DNA of 49,705 nt from an uncultured Acidimicrobiaceae bacterium. Its GTDB lineage: Bacteria; Actinomycetota; Acidimicrobiia; Acidimicrobiales; SZUA-35. The notes under the pieces were generated by a model. It saw only the letters and a list, made by a program, of their open reading frames with translations, searched no databases and had not been told where the DNA came from. The stretch is from the NCBI GenBank assembly GCA_947259095.1, contig CAMYLA010000042.1:1-49705 (forward strand). The letters are read 5' to 3'. Position 1 is the first letter of the stretch; every line of letters starts with the position of its first letter. Positions 8,351-16,776 of the stretch are shown here, in pieces. The position numbers and the translations under genes were made by a program.

Positions 8351-10279
8351 TCACCGCCACGACTGTGCATTCGGGTCGCGCACGACTGTGCATTCGGGTC
8401 GCGCACGACTGTGCATTCGGGTCGCGCACGACTGTGCATTCGGGTCGCGCACGACTAACACGAACCGGTGGACCTCGCGGTCGTTGCCGTCGCGGGTGGT
8501 GCCGGTCTCGGTGATCCACAACAGCACCTTCGACCCATCGGCGCCGTCCAGTGACGCCGTTTCCGAGGCGCCACCGTCCTCGATGACGGCTGCCGGATCG
8601 CCGAGCGAGTCGGTGGAGAAGCTGGAATCGTTTGGGCCGAACTCGTCGCCGACGTAGATCTCGGCCCGCCAGCCACTGTTGGCGGTGAGGAACCCGATCT
8701 CGTCGAGCGACGCCGATTCCTCCAGGGTGAGCACCAGACCCACCCCCGGTTTCAGCCCGGCCAGGTTCGCTCGATCGTAGGTGTCGGTGCGCCACAGGGT
8801 CTCCGGGTCACCGTCGATGGCAAGGGGTGCGATGTCGGCTCGCTCCGAGCGGTCGCCGTTGGGGTCGAAGGGTTCTGCGGCGACGATGGTCGCCGCCCCA
8901 GGGCCGCCGCTGCCGGCGCTCTCGGCGCCGGAATCCAGCAGCGACGCCAGGAGCAGGCCAGACACCAGCAACCCACCGACGATGAGGGCGACCACGATGG
9001 TCTTGGTCGGCCGCTGTCGGCCCTCGATCGGCATGACGCCGGTTCGGGGCTTCTGGGCCTTGCCCCGCCCCTTCACCTGTTGCCTGGTCGCCTTGCGGCC
9101 CGCCTTGCGCTGCTTGCGGCCCGGTCGGTCGGCCGGTGGCGGGACGGTTGGCAGCGGCTGTCGACCGGAGGGCTCGATCGGTGTGGTGAGGATGGCCGTG
9201 CCCGACGGTGAAGGCCCCGGTGGCTGGACCGGCAGGCCCGAAGGCGGAGCCATCACCGGGACACCGGGCGGCACGACCGGCACCGGGCCCTTGCCACCGG
9301 CGGCGGCGATGCCCGGTGCCGTCGATCCGTTGGCGGCGATGGACGGTCCGAGGTCGGTGGTGTCGGTGCGAACGTTCGACAGGTCGACCGCGGCCAGGGC
9401 GGCCCGAAATGCCGAGGCCCGCTCGAACCGCTGGTCGGGGTGGCGGGCCATGGAACGGGCGATCACCTCGTCGAGACCGACCGGGACGGTTGCTCGACGC
9501 TGGCGGCACCGGGGGATCTCACCCTGGAGCCGGGCCAGGGCGGTGCCGGCGTCGGATTCGGCCTGGTACGGCGCGCTGCCGGTTGCCGCTTCGAACAGCA
9601 CGACCCCGAGGGCGTAGATGTCGGCCCGGGGGTCGACCGGCTCGCCCGCCACCTGCTCCGGGGCCAGGTATTTGGCGGTCCCCAGGAGGGTGCCGGTGTT
9701 GGTCAGGTCGGCGTCCTTCTGGGCCTTGGCGATGCCGAAATCGGTGACCATGATCCGGCGATCGGAGCCGACCATGATGTTGGCCGGTTTGATGTCGCGG
9801 TGTACGATCCCGGCCCGGTGGGCGGCATCGAGGGCATCGGAGATCTGTACGCCGACGTCGACCACGTCGGCCGGTGGCAACAGGTGCGCTTCGTCGAGCA
9901 CTGCCCGCAGGGTTCGACCGCCGATCAGCTCCATGACGATCGCTTCGATGCCGTGCTCGCTGAGTGTGTCGTAGACGGCGACGATCGAACGGTGCGACAA
10001 CCGGGCCGCCGCCACCGCCTCTCGCCGGAACCGGTCGACGAACGCCTGGTCGGTGGCCAGATGGGGGTGCAGGATCTTGATCGCCACCTCTCGGACCAGC
10101 GAGATGTCCTGGGCCCGCCAGACCTGGGCCATGCCGCCGGCGGCGATGGGGCTGACCAGCCGGTAGCGGTCGCCAAGGACCATGCCGATCTCGGCGGTGT
10201 GTCTCGTGGGGTCAGGCCCACCCATTCCCGCGCCGAGATCGGCGGCGAGGAACCGTCCGGGATCTGGCGGGAAAATCAC
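8351..10279 (-). CDS. Membrane Ser/Thr protein kinase with extracytoplasmic discoidin-like domain
   Basis: This is a Hanks-type kinase of 642 residues. Catalytic motifs are intact: glycine loop AAGGMAQVW, Lys68 in VAIKIL, Glu87, catalytic Asp162 in HRDIKPAN, Asp180 in DFGIAK, and activation loop GTAKYLAPEQ. A proline-rich basic juxtamembrane segment (residues 330-425) leads to one transmembrane helix (about 427-448). The outside domain (about 455-605; AEPFDPNGDRSE, TLWRTDTYDR, SLDEIGFLT) is of the galactose-binding/discoidin type. This layout equals the C-terminal half of mycobacterial MviN (Rv3910), where the kinase is inactive. The last 28 or so residues are encoded by a 23-bp tandem repeat. 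The GTG at 10279 gives the longest form; ATG starts before GGPDPT or VLGDRY are possible. Confidence 0.88.
   Translation of the reverse strand: MIFPPDPGRFLAADLGAGMGGPDPTRHTAEIGMVLGDRYRLVSPIAAGGMAQVWRAQDISLVREVAIKILHPHLATDQAFVDRFRREAVAAARLSHRSIVAVYDTLSEHGIEAIVMELIGGRTLRAVLDEAHLLPPADVVDVGVQISDALDAAHRAGIVHRDIKPANIMVGSDRRIMVTDFGIAKAQKDADLTNTGTLLGTAKYLAPEQVAGEPVDPRADIYALGVVLFEAATGSAPYQAESDAGTALARLQGEIPRCRQRRATVPVGLDEVIARSMARHPDQRFERASAFRAALAAVDLSNVRTDTTDLGPSIAANGSTAPGIAAAGGKGPVPVVPPGVPVMAPPSGLPVQPPGPSPSGTAILTTPIEPSGRQPLPTVPPPADRPGRKQRKAGRKATRQQVKGRGKAQKPRTGVMPIEGRQRPTKTIVVALIVGGLLVSGLLLASLLDSGAESAGSGGPGAATIVAAEPFDPNGDRSERADIAPLAIDGDPETLWRTDTYDRANLAGLKPGVGLVLTLEESASLDEIGFLTANSGWRAEIYVGDEFGPNDSSFSTDSLGDPAAVIEDGGASETASLDGADGSKVLLWITETGTTRDGNDREVHRFVLVVRDPNAQSCATRMHSRARPECTVVRDPNAQSWR
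8364..8455. repeat. 23-bp tandem repeat, four identical copies
   Basis: Four perfect copies of a 23-base unit (starts TGTGCATTCGGG, ends CACGAC) lie at 8364, 8387, 8410 and 8433. A further CACGAC precedes them at 8358-8363. Removing the 92 bases would join CACGAC to TAACACG and change the end of the kinase gene so that it reads FVLVVAVISL and stops at 8340-8342. The array therefore looks like a secondary insertion or expansion that rewrote the kinase C-terminus. Because 23 is not a multiple of three, it can be read in all frames when repeated. Confidence 0.92.
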
Positions 10280-10310
10280 CTCTACACGCTACCGCTCGAT
10301 TCGACAGGGT

Positions 10311-12266
10311 TCATTTCGGGCTGCCGGGTCCGCTGCTCCCCGTCGCAGCCGCAGCCCGTCGCCGCCTGACGTCGATGACCCACCAGGCGCCAAGCAGGCC
10401 CACGGCCCCGATGGAGACGAGCAGGCCGAGGCCGGGAACGGCGGTGGATCGGATCTGATAGCGGGTGTCGGCCAGCAGCAGCACCCCGTCGGGGGTCCAC
10501 ACCGAAACCTCCAGCGGCGACACCCCCAACGATCTGGTCTCCAGCTCCACCTCCAGCGCGCTGGTCCCCGGTTGCACCGTCACCAGCTGGCGGTCTTCGG
10601 TGGCCACCACCTTGTCGCTGTTGAACCGGAGCAGTACCTGGCGGGGTCCGCTGGAGTTGTTCTCCACCACGATCGGTATCGGGGCCGATCGAGCGGCCAG
10701 GGTGACCGACCGCCCGTTGTGCAGTTCGATGACCGACATGTCATCGTCGAGTTGGGAGTCGAGCAGCTCCAGCGCCCGGCGGCGGTCGGTCGGGTTCCGT
10801 TGCCGGGTCAGGGCGGAGAGGATTTGCTGGCGGTAGTACCTCGGGGTGTTCCCGCCGCCGCTGAAGAAGCCCTCATAGGTTGCGACCTTGGCCTGCACCT
10901 CCAGCAGGAGATCGGCCACCGGCACCAGGTCCTGGTCTGGGCGCTCGGCCAGCCGCAACGAAGACAACGCCGTGGCCTCCGACAGCAGGATCGGCCGAGG
11001 TGCCCCCGGTTGGGTCAGCGCCCGCAGCAGCGCATCGATCGACGGCCCGGGATCGACACCGAGCTCGGACCCGCCGAGGACCACCGGATCGTTGCCGACC
11101 AGCGCCCGCATGGTCAGCCGGGCCAACACCCGATTGGCCCGGTGGGGGCCGTCGGTCCCGCCGCCGAGGATCCGGCTCAGCTCCCGATCGATCCGCAGCA
11201 CCTGGAGTCGCCGGCCCCTGGTGTCGAGCCGGCCGCTGTCGGTGGCCACCGAACCGGTGTCGAGCACCGAGCCGATGCCGAGCCGGTTGATCACCGCCAT
11301 GCCGGCCTCGGTCACCGGGGCGTCGAGCAGGGCGACATCGTCGGCCACGGTGAGACCCAGCGCCGACAGCTCGGCCCTGGCCGACTCGGTCGAGTCGAGG
11401 TAGAGGTCGGCCTGGTCGATCTCGGCCAGCGCCGAGGGGTCGAGGTCGATCGGTGCGACGGCCAGCGCCGGCCGCCCGGCCAGCGCCTCGACGAAGCCAA
11501 CCGCCAGGTCGGGATCGGCCCGGAGCTGATTCTCGACCCCCTCCTGGAGGATCACCGTCATCGGAATCGACGGATGGTCGACCAGCAGTTGCCGGACCTC
11601 GTCCACCGTCAGCCCCTCCGCGGTCGACACGTTGACCACGATGGCCACCGGCAGTGGACTGTCAGCCGGGCCGTCCTCGTTCGTCACCTGTGGCAGCCGG
11701 ACCAGGTGGGTTCTGGTGGAGGCCACCGGCCCGTCTGGGGAGCGGAGCTCCACCGTCAGGGGGTAGACGCCGGGGTTGGGGAGCAGCGCCCGGTCGACAC
11801 CGTCGAACGGTGGCCCGGAGCGGATCGGGATCTCGAGCCGGTAGCGACCGGGAGCGCTGCTTGGCACCGCATCGAGGGTCCGGATCGGCAACCGGTTCAA
11901 CGGCTGGGTCAGCGGCTCGTCGACCTGGGCCTCCGAGGTGAGCAGCCCGTGGACGGTGATGGCCAGCGAGGCCTGGTCGGCCCGCCAGCCCGATGGGGGC
12001 GCCGGGTCGATCGCCAACTCGAGGGAGAAGGTGCCGTCGGCGGCGACGAAGCTGGTCTGGTCGATCACCTCGATGGTGGTGGTCTGCGGGTCGGCGGCAA
12101 CGCCGACGGTACCGATCGGCCGGGCCGTCGCGGCCGGGGCGCCGAACGAGGCCCCGTCCAGCCCGAGCACCACCGCCAGCAGCGACAGCGTCAAGGCCAC
12201 CCGGGCCGCTGCGTTGGAGATGTGTCTGGGTTGTGTCCGTCCGGTCCGCCGAGACCCCGGGGTCAC
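10311..12266 (-). CDS. DUF6049 family secreted/membrane protein (Rv3909-like)
   Basis: A protein of 651 residues. The start is the GTG at 12266, which overlaps the stop of the upstream GNAT gene (GTGA) behind AGGGG. An N-terminal hydrophobic segment (VALTLSLLAVVLGL) should act as signal or anchor. A large extracytoplasmic region follows with beta-rich segments, and a C-terminal transmembrane helix (AVPGLGLLVSIGAVGLLGAWWV) precedes a short Arg-rich cytoplasmic tail. Position and topology match Rv3909 of Mycobacterium tuberculosis, which lies between the pcnA/mutT4 side and mviN-sigM. Function is unknown but linked by context to cell-envelope growth. In mycobacteria the next gene is mviN; here the kinase follows directly, without a MurJ flippase. 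Confidence 0.78.
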   Translation of the reverse strand: MTPGSRRTGRTQPRHISNAAARVALTLSLLAVVLGLDGASFGAPAATARPIGTVGVAADPQTTTIEVIDQTSFVAADGTFSLELAIDPAPPSGWRADQASLAITVHGLLTSEAQVDEPLTQPLNRLPIRTLDAVPSSAPGRYRLEIPIRSGPPFDGVDRALLPNPGVYPLTVELRSPDGPVASTRTHLVRLPQVTNEDGPADSPLPVAIVVNVSTAEGLTVDEVRQLLVDHPSIPMTVILQEGVENQLRADPDLAVGFVEALAGRPALAVAPIDLDPSALAEIDQADLYLDSTESARAELSALGLTVADDVALLDAPVTEAGMAVINRLGIGSVLDTGSVATDSGRLDTRGRRLQVLRIDRELSRILGGGTDGPHRANRVLARLTMRALVGNDPVVLGGSELGVDPGPSIDALLRALTQPGAPRPILLSEATALSSLRLAERPDQDLVPVADLLLEVQAKVATYEGFFSGGGNTPRYYRQQILSALTRQRNPTDRRRALELLDSQLDDDMSVIELHNGRSVTLAARSAPIPIVVENNSSGPRQVLLRFNSDKVVATEDRQLVTVQPGTSALEVELETRSLGVSPLEVSVWTPDGVLLLADTRYQIRSTAVPGLGLLVSIGAVGLLGAWWVIDVRRRRAAAATGSSGPGSPK

Positions 12267-13045
12267 CGGCCCCTGTCCCACCGGAGCACAAGCAACCCTT
12301 CCGGTTGTCGCCTGTACCCGATGCTCTCGTAGAGCCCGAGGGCGGTGGTGTTGGTCTCCTGGGTGTTGACCAGTGACATGACGGCCCCCCGGCGCCGCAG
12401 CCAATCGAAGGAGTCGGCCACCAGTTGCTTGCCGATGCCCCGGCCCTGGACCGATGGGTCGACGGCCAGCCGTTGCAGGTAGCCCCGCTGACCGGCCCGA
12501 CCGGTGACCGCGTAGCCGACGATCCGGCGATCCGACTTGGCCACCCGGTAGCGGCGACCGGGGGTTGCCGTCTTGGCTTCCGTCAGCGCCAGCTTGTCGA
12601 ACCGCCAGAATCCCTTGAAGGCCCTGGCGTCGAGGGCCAGCACGGTGCGATCGTGCCAGGACCGACCGGCCACCAGCTTGGCTTGGCCTTCCGGCGGGCC
12701 CGTCGCCGCGGCGTCGACCGGGCACGAGAGCAAGTGGAGCCGTTCGAACAGCCGGAAGCCGGCCTGGAAGAAGACCTCGGCCTCGAACGGGCTCAACGCC
12801 GGCGTGACCGCCTGATCGACACCTCGCCGTTGCAGTGCAGCGAGGCAGTTGCGGATCTCGGTTGTGGTCGGCGGCCGACCGGCCTTCAACGGACCGACCA
12901 GTGCCACGAACGGGTCTCCCTGCCAGGGGGCGACCCGGACATGACGGTTGGTCATCCGGGCACCGACCGACCAGCGACCCTTGGCCAGCCCGGAGCCTCT
13001 CTTGGCCTGGTGCAGTGCGGGAGCCTGATCCACTGCTTTCACCAT
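12263..13045 (-). CDS. GNAT family N-acetyltransferase
   Basis: The protein has 260 residues from the ATG at 13045. Longer in-frame starts exist but would lie inside the divergent gene's leader. The C-terminal half carries the acetyl-CoA fold: IVGYAVTGRAGQRGYLQRLAV (strand 4), the pyrophosphate-binding loop VQGRGIGKQLV, and the final NTTALGLYESIGYRR typical of RimI-like enzymes. The N-terminal half is a less conserved, degenerate GNAT-like region, so it may be a two-domain protein. It starts the operon leading to DUF6049, kinase and sigma factor and overlaps DUF6049 by four bases. Its substrate is unknown; its operon position suggests a cell-wall or protein acetylation role. Confidence 0.8.
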   Translation of the reverse strand: MVKAVDQAPALHQAKRGSGLAKGRWSVGARMTNRHVRVAPWQGDPFVALVGPLKAGRPPTTTEIRNCLAALQRRGVDQAVTPALSPFEAEVFFQAGFRLFERLHLLSCPVDAAATGPPEGQAKLVAGRSWHDRTVLALDARAFKGFWRFDKLALTEAKTATPGRRYRVAKSDRRIVGYAVTGRAGQRGYLQRLAVDPSVQGRGIGKQLVADSFDWLRRRGAVMSLVNTQETNTTALGLYESIGYRRQPEGLLVLRWDRGR

Positions 13046-13157
13046 AGACGGCCTGACGATGGGCGCACCCGCCGAATGTGTCAACGACGACGTCCACCCC
13101 GGCGGCCCGGACCGGTCGAAGTCGTTCCTCCGATGGGAGCCTGGGAGCGGATCGGGG

Positions 13158-13163
13158 TACGGT
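13158..13163 (+). promoter_or_regulatory. -10 element TACGGT of a probable leaderless transcript
   Basis: The hexamer ends six bases before the ATG at 13170, which places the transcription start at or next to the start codon. The same arrangement recurs at several genes in this window. Confidence 0.5.
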
Positions 13164-13169
13164 GGAGCC

Positions 13170-14333
13170 ATGTCGGGGGACAATTCCGAACACCAGAAAA
13201 GCGGATCGGCCGGTGGCAGTACCGGCGAATCCGGCGGCGAAACCAACCGCGGCTCGAGCGGCGCGGCCGCCGAAACGTCGAAGGGTTCGCCGGGGGGCCT
13301 GCTCGTGTCGACCCACGACCTGTGCTGGCTGCACGATCCCGGTCCCGGTCACCCCGAACGCGCCGATCGGCTCACCGCGGTGCGCCACGGGCTCCAGAGC
13401 TCGGAGCTCTCGGAGGCGGTCGAATGGGTCGAGGCCCCCGCCGCCGGCCGGGACCTGATCGAGCGCGTCCACCCGGCGGCGCTCGTCGATCGTCTACAGC
13501 GGCTCTCCGACGCCGGTGGCGGAGCCATCGATCCCGACACCACGGTGTCGGCCGACTCCGCGGCGGCGGCGGCCAGAGCGGCCGGTGCCGGCCTCGACCT
13601 GATCGAACGCCTCGATCGTGGTGAGGCTGCGGTCGGGTGGTCTGTGGTCCGCCCTCCGGGGCATCACGCAACGGCAAAGACCCAGATGGGGTTCTGCCTC
13701 TACAACAACGTTGCGGTCACCGCCAGAGCCCTGGCCGATCGAGGGGAGCGGGTGGTGATCGTCGACATCGACGCCCACCACGGCAACGGCACCCAGGACA
13801 TCTTCTACGACGATCCAGACGTCCTGTTCGTCAGCTTCCATCAATACCCGTGGTACCCCTACAGCGGCCGGCCGGACGAGTGCGGCTCCGGCGAGGGCCT
13901 CGGCACCACGGTCAACGTCGCCTTGCCGGCCGGTGCCACCGGCGAGGTCTTCCTCCGAGCCCTCGACACGGTGGTGAAGCCGGTGGTGGAGCGGTTCGCC
14001 CCCACCTGGCTGCTGGTGTCGGCCGGCTTCGACGGTCACCGCAGCGACCCCCTCACCGATCTGGGGCTCACCTCCGGTGACTACGCCGACCTGGTGGCGG
14101 CGATCCTGCCCATGGCCCCACCGGGGAAACGCATCATGTTCCTCGAGGGCGGCTACGACCTCAAGGCCCTCTCCGATTGTGCGGGGGCGGTGGCCGCGGT
14201 GGTGCTCGATGCCGGGTTCCGGCCGGAGCCGGCCTCGTCTGGCGGCCCCGGCGAGGAATACGTGGAGCTGGCCCGCCAGATCCACGTCGAGGGTGGGGCC
14301 CGGGGAACCTACCCCGAGCTGCCCCGCACCTAG
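13170..14333 (+). CDS. Histone deacetylase family (acetoin utilisation/acetylpolyamine amidohydrolase-like) protein
   Basis: A zinc-dependent deacylase of the arginase/deacetylase fold, 387 residues. Catalytic signatures are present: HPERADRL near residue 58, the PGHHA histidine pair, DIDAHHGNGTQDIFY with the zinc-binding Asp and His, SAGFDGHRSDPL with the third zinc ligand, and LEGGYDL near the end. The first 45 residues are Gly/Ser/Thr-rich and probably disordered. The ATG at 13170 is chosen because a -10 element lies six bases upstream; an earlier ATG at 13059 would overlap the divergent promoter. Substrates could be acetylated proteins or polyamines. It lies between two acetyltransferase genes, which suggests an acetylation writer/eraser group. 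Confidence 0.88.
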   Translation: MSGDNSEHQKSGSAGGSTGESGGETNRGSSGAAAETSKGSPGGLLVSTHDLCWLHDPGPGHPERADRLTAVRHGLQSSELSEAVEWVEAPAAGRDLIERVHPAALVDRLQRLSDAGGGAIDPDTTVSADSAAAAARAAGAGLDLIERLDRGEAAVGWSVVRPPGHHATAKTQMGFCLYNNVAVTARALADRGERVVIVDIDAHHGNGTQDIFYDDPDVLFVSFHQYPWYPYSGRPDECGSGEGLGTTVNVALPAGATGEVFLRALDTVVKPVVERFAPTWLLVSAGFDGHRSDPLTDLGLTSGDYADLVAAILPMAPPGKRIMFLEGGYDLKALSDCAGAVAAVVLDAGFRPEPASSGGPGEEYVELARQIHVEGGARGTYPELPRT

Positions 14334-14391
14334 CAGGGGCTGACTGGCAGGCCACCAGCGGAATTCCCGGCACGGCCCGGTCGGCCCGCCC

Positions 14392-14397
14392 TACCGT
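14392..14397 (+). promoter_or_regulatory. -10 element TACCGT of a probable leaderless transcript
   Basis: The hexamer ends six bases before the ATG at 14404, so the GNAT mRNA probably starts at its own start codon. Confidence 0.5.
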
Positions 14398-14403
14398 TGC
14401 GGT

Positions 14404-14904
14404 ATGACCATTCGACGGCTGACCGGCGACGACCATGCGCTGTACCGCTCGATCCGGTTGGCGTCGCTGCAAACCAACCCCGAGGCGTTCGGCTCGACCT
14501 ACGAGCGGGAAGCGGCGTTCGACGAAGCCACCTGGCGGGCCAGGCTGAGCGGCTCCGACCCCGGCCCGAAGGCGGTGTTCGTCGACGAGCTGGAGGGCGA
14601 GGCCATCGGCACCGCCGCCGCCATCGACGTCGAAACCGACCCGGCCCCGATGCTGATCGGCATGTGGGTTCAACCGTCGGCCAGAGGCACCGGAGCAGGA
14701 AAGCGGCTGGTCGCAGCGGCCATTGCCTGGGTGGTCGATCGCCAGGCCGAGGCGATGCTGCTCCACGTGGTTCACGACAACGAACCGGCGATCGCACTGT
14801 ACGAATCCTGCGGCTTCGTCCACTCCGGCAAGGTCCCCGCCGGCCCGGCCGGCCCCTGCGCCGACGAACTGGAGATGCGCCTCGAGCTGGGCCCGACCCG
14901 CTGA
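14404..14904 (+). CDS. GNAT family N-acetyltransferase
   Basis: A single-domain acetyltransferase of 166 residues. It begins MTIRRLTGDDHALYRSIRLASLQ, in which the arginine and helix are typical of RimI-like GNATs. NPEAFGSTYERE matches small GNATs that acetylate amino groups of proteins or antibiotics. The acetyl-CoA loop is SARGTGAGKRLV (near residues 98-109), and the C-terminal NEPAIALYESCGFVHSG is the usual last helix and strand. It is separated from pcnA downstream by about 90 bases. The substrate cannot be deduced. Confidence 0.87.
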   Translation: MTIRRLTGDDHALYRSIRLASLQTNPEAFGSTYEREAAFDEATWRARLSGSDPGPKAVFVDELEGEAIGTAAAIDVETDPAPMLIGMWVQPSARGTGAGKRLVAAAIAWVVDRQAEAMLLHVVHDNEPAIALYESCGFVHSGKVPAGPAGPCADELEMRLELGPTR

Positions 14905-14997
14905 CCGGTCGCCGAACGAGCGCAACGGTGTGACCGCGCGTTGGGCCATCGCCGATCGACCTCACGTGGCATTGCAGCCGAAACGGGGTAGACCGAG

Positions 14998-16311
14998 TTG
15001 GTGGTCGAGCTGCCAGGACTGGAGACATTGGCCGCCGTCGTCGATCCGGTTGCCACGGTGTTCGTGGCCTCCGGCTACCGGATCTACCTGGTCGGCGGTG
15101 CGGTGCGGGATCTGGTGGTGACCGCCGACGCCCCCCCGACCCGGGGGGCCAGCGACATCGATCTCACCACCGACGCATCGCCGGCCGAGATCAAGCGGCT
15201 GGTGTCGCCACTGGCCCACGCCCTCTGGGCCCAGGGCGAGCGCTTCGGCACCATCGGGGCCATGGTCGGCGACGAGTCGCTGGAGATCACCACCCACCGG
15301 GCCGAGATGTACGACCCGGACTCCCGCAAGCCGATCGTCACCTTCGGCACCGAGCTGGTGGAAGACCTGTCGAGGCGCGACTTCACCATCAACGCCATGG
15401 CCATCGAGCTGCCCGGTCGTGAGATGCACGATCCGTACCACGGGTTGGCCGACCTGGCGGCCGGGGTGTTGCGGACTCCGCTGTCGCCCGAGGTGTCGTT
15501 CGCCGACGATCCGCTCCGGGTGATGCGGGCCGCCAGGTTCACCGCCCGCTTCGGCCTGCTGCCCTCCGACGACCTGGTTTCGGCGGCGACGAGGCTGTCG
15601 GACCGGCTGGCCATCGTCTCGGTCGAGCGGGTGGCCGACGAGCTCGAACGGCTGCTGGCCGTCGCTGACCCGGCGGCCGGGCTCGCGTTCCTGGCCACCA
15701 CCGGGGCATTGGGCCGGATCGTCGGCCCCTATCGAACCGCGGGGCCGGATCGGGTCGATCCGGCGCTGGCCCTGGCCGCCTCACCGGGCGATGTCGGCGT
15801 CCGACGGGCCGGGCTGCTGTGGCCGGTGCGGTCCCAGGCCCCGGCGATCCTGGCCGGTCTGCGGTACTCCCGGGCCGAGCAGCGCCGAACCCTCTCGCTG
15901 TTGACGGCCGCCGAGCAAGGCCTTTCTCCCGGCCTCGACCAGGTCGGGGTCCGGCGGATCGCCGCCGCCGTCGGTGTCGATGAGCTCGGCCCGGTGTCGA
16001 CGCTGGCCGGCAACGTCGCCGTCCACGATCCGTCGGTGGACGACGATTCGGGTCGGCGGCTGGTCCGCCTGGTCGACGAGGTCCGTCGCAACGAGGATCT
16101 CAGCGATCTCGGCGGCCCCTTCTCGGGGGCGGAGATCATCGACATCCTCGGCCTGGAACCGGGCCCGGCGGTCGGTCTGGCCAAGGATTTCCTGGCCGAA
16201 CACCGGCTCCGGACCGGCCCGATGACGCCGATCGAGGCCCGCCAGGCCCTGCTGACGTGGTGGCGGGACCGGGGCGACGGGGACGACGGGCCAACCGTTC
16301 GCTACCCTTGA
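14998..16311 (+). CDS. pcnA: CCA tRNA nucleotidyltransferase
   Basis: This enzyme adds or repairs the CCA end of tRNAs (class II nucleotidyltransferase, actinobacterial PcnA/Cca type). The head domain has YLVGGAVRDLV (residues 28-38) and the metal-binding pair in SDIDLTTDASP. RRDFTINAMAIEL is the nucleotide-recognition motif and DPLRVMRAARFTARFG the following helix. The C-terminal half is helical and divergent; I do not see a clear HD phosphohydrolase motif there. The start is a TTG at 14998, with GTG at 15001 as an alternative. In mycobacteria pcnA is likewise divergent from the DUF6049-mviN-sigM operon near the origin. The next gene starts 19 bases after the stop. Confidence 0.92.
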   Translation: MVVELPGLETLAAVVDPVATVFVASGYRIYLVGGAVRDLVVTADAPPTRGASDIDLTTDASPAEIKRLVSPLAHALWAQGERFGTIGAMVGDESLEITTHRAEMYDPDSRKPIVTFGTELVEDLSRRDFTINAMAIELPGREMHDPYHGLADLAAGVLRTPLSPEVSFADDPLRVMRAARFTARFGLLPSDDLVSAATRLSDRLAIVSVERVADELERLLAVADPAAGLAFLATTGALGRIVGPYRTAGPDRVDPALALAASPGDVGVRRAGLLWPVRSQAPAILAGLRYSRAEQRRTLSLLTAAEQGLSPGLDQVGVRRIAAAVGVDELGPVSTLAGNVAVHDPSVDDDSGRRLVRLVDEVRRNEDLSDLGGPFSGAEIIDILGLEPGPAVGLAKDFLAEHRLRTGPMTPIEARQALLTWWRDRGDGDDGPTVRYP

Positions 16312-16330
16312 GGTCTGTGAGTGGTGAGCG

Positions 16331-16729
16331 ATGAGCTTTGCATCGAGGAGTGCCAGAGGCGGCACCGGTGCGGCCGAGGCCGGTGCCGTTGTCAGCTACC
16401 GGTTGGCCCGCCAGCGGCTCGTCGACTCCTTCACCAGGGGGCGGCGAACCACCGAGGAGATCTGCGACGCCCAGCCCGAGCTGCGGCGGGTGGCCCATTC
16501 CTTCGGGGCATCGCTGAACGAACCGTGCCCGATCTGTGACGGTGATGACCTGGTCACGGTGTCGTTCGCCTTCGGGCCGGGGCTGCCGAAAGCCGGTCGG
16601 GTCCTGTCCGACCTGAAAGAGATACGAAAGCTGCGGATCCGCGGTAAACCTTCGACCTGTTACCTGATAGAAGTATGTAGGCAGTGTTGGTGGAATCACC
16701 TACGGGAGTCCTACGGGGTCCCGGGCTGA
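16331..16729 (+). CDS. DUF5318 family protein
   Basis: A small protein of 132 residues with two Cys pairs: EPCPICDGDD (near residue 64) and VCRQCWWNHL at the C-terminus. Together they could bind one zinc ion. It matches the actinobacterial DUF5318 family, encoded next to ponA in mycobacteria (Rv0049-Rv0050). The same neighbour relation is kept here, 47 bases before the PBP gene. The family's function is unknown. The ATG at 16331 follows a GGTGAG site. The first 20 residues are Gly/Ala-rich and probably flexible. Confidence 0.82.
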   Translation: MSFASRSARGGTGAAEAGAVVSYRLARQRLVDSFTRGRRTTEEICDAQPELRRVAHSFGASLNEPCPICDGDDLVTVSFAFGPGLPKAGRVLSDLKEIRKLRIRGKPSTCYLIEVCRQCWWNHLRESYGVPG

Positions 16730-16776
16730 ACAGCCGAGCCCACGGCGGGGCCACTCGGTAAAGGACGAATCAGACG

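Noticed and set aside
8364..8455. CRISPR array
   Set aside because: The units are directly adjacent with no unique spacers, so this is a tandem repeat.
12267..13472. N-terminal extension of the DUF6049 frame
   Set aside because: This part is antisense or out of frame to the GNAT and deacetylase genes and shows no family pattern; the GTGA overlap and signal-like segment support a start at 12266.
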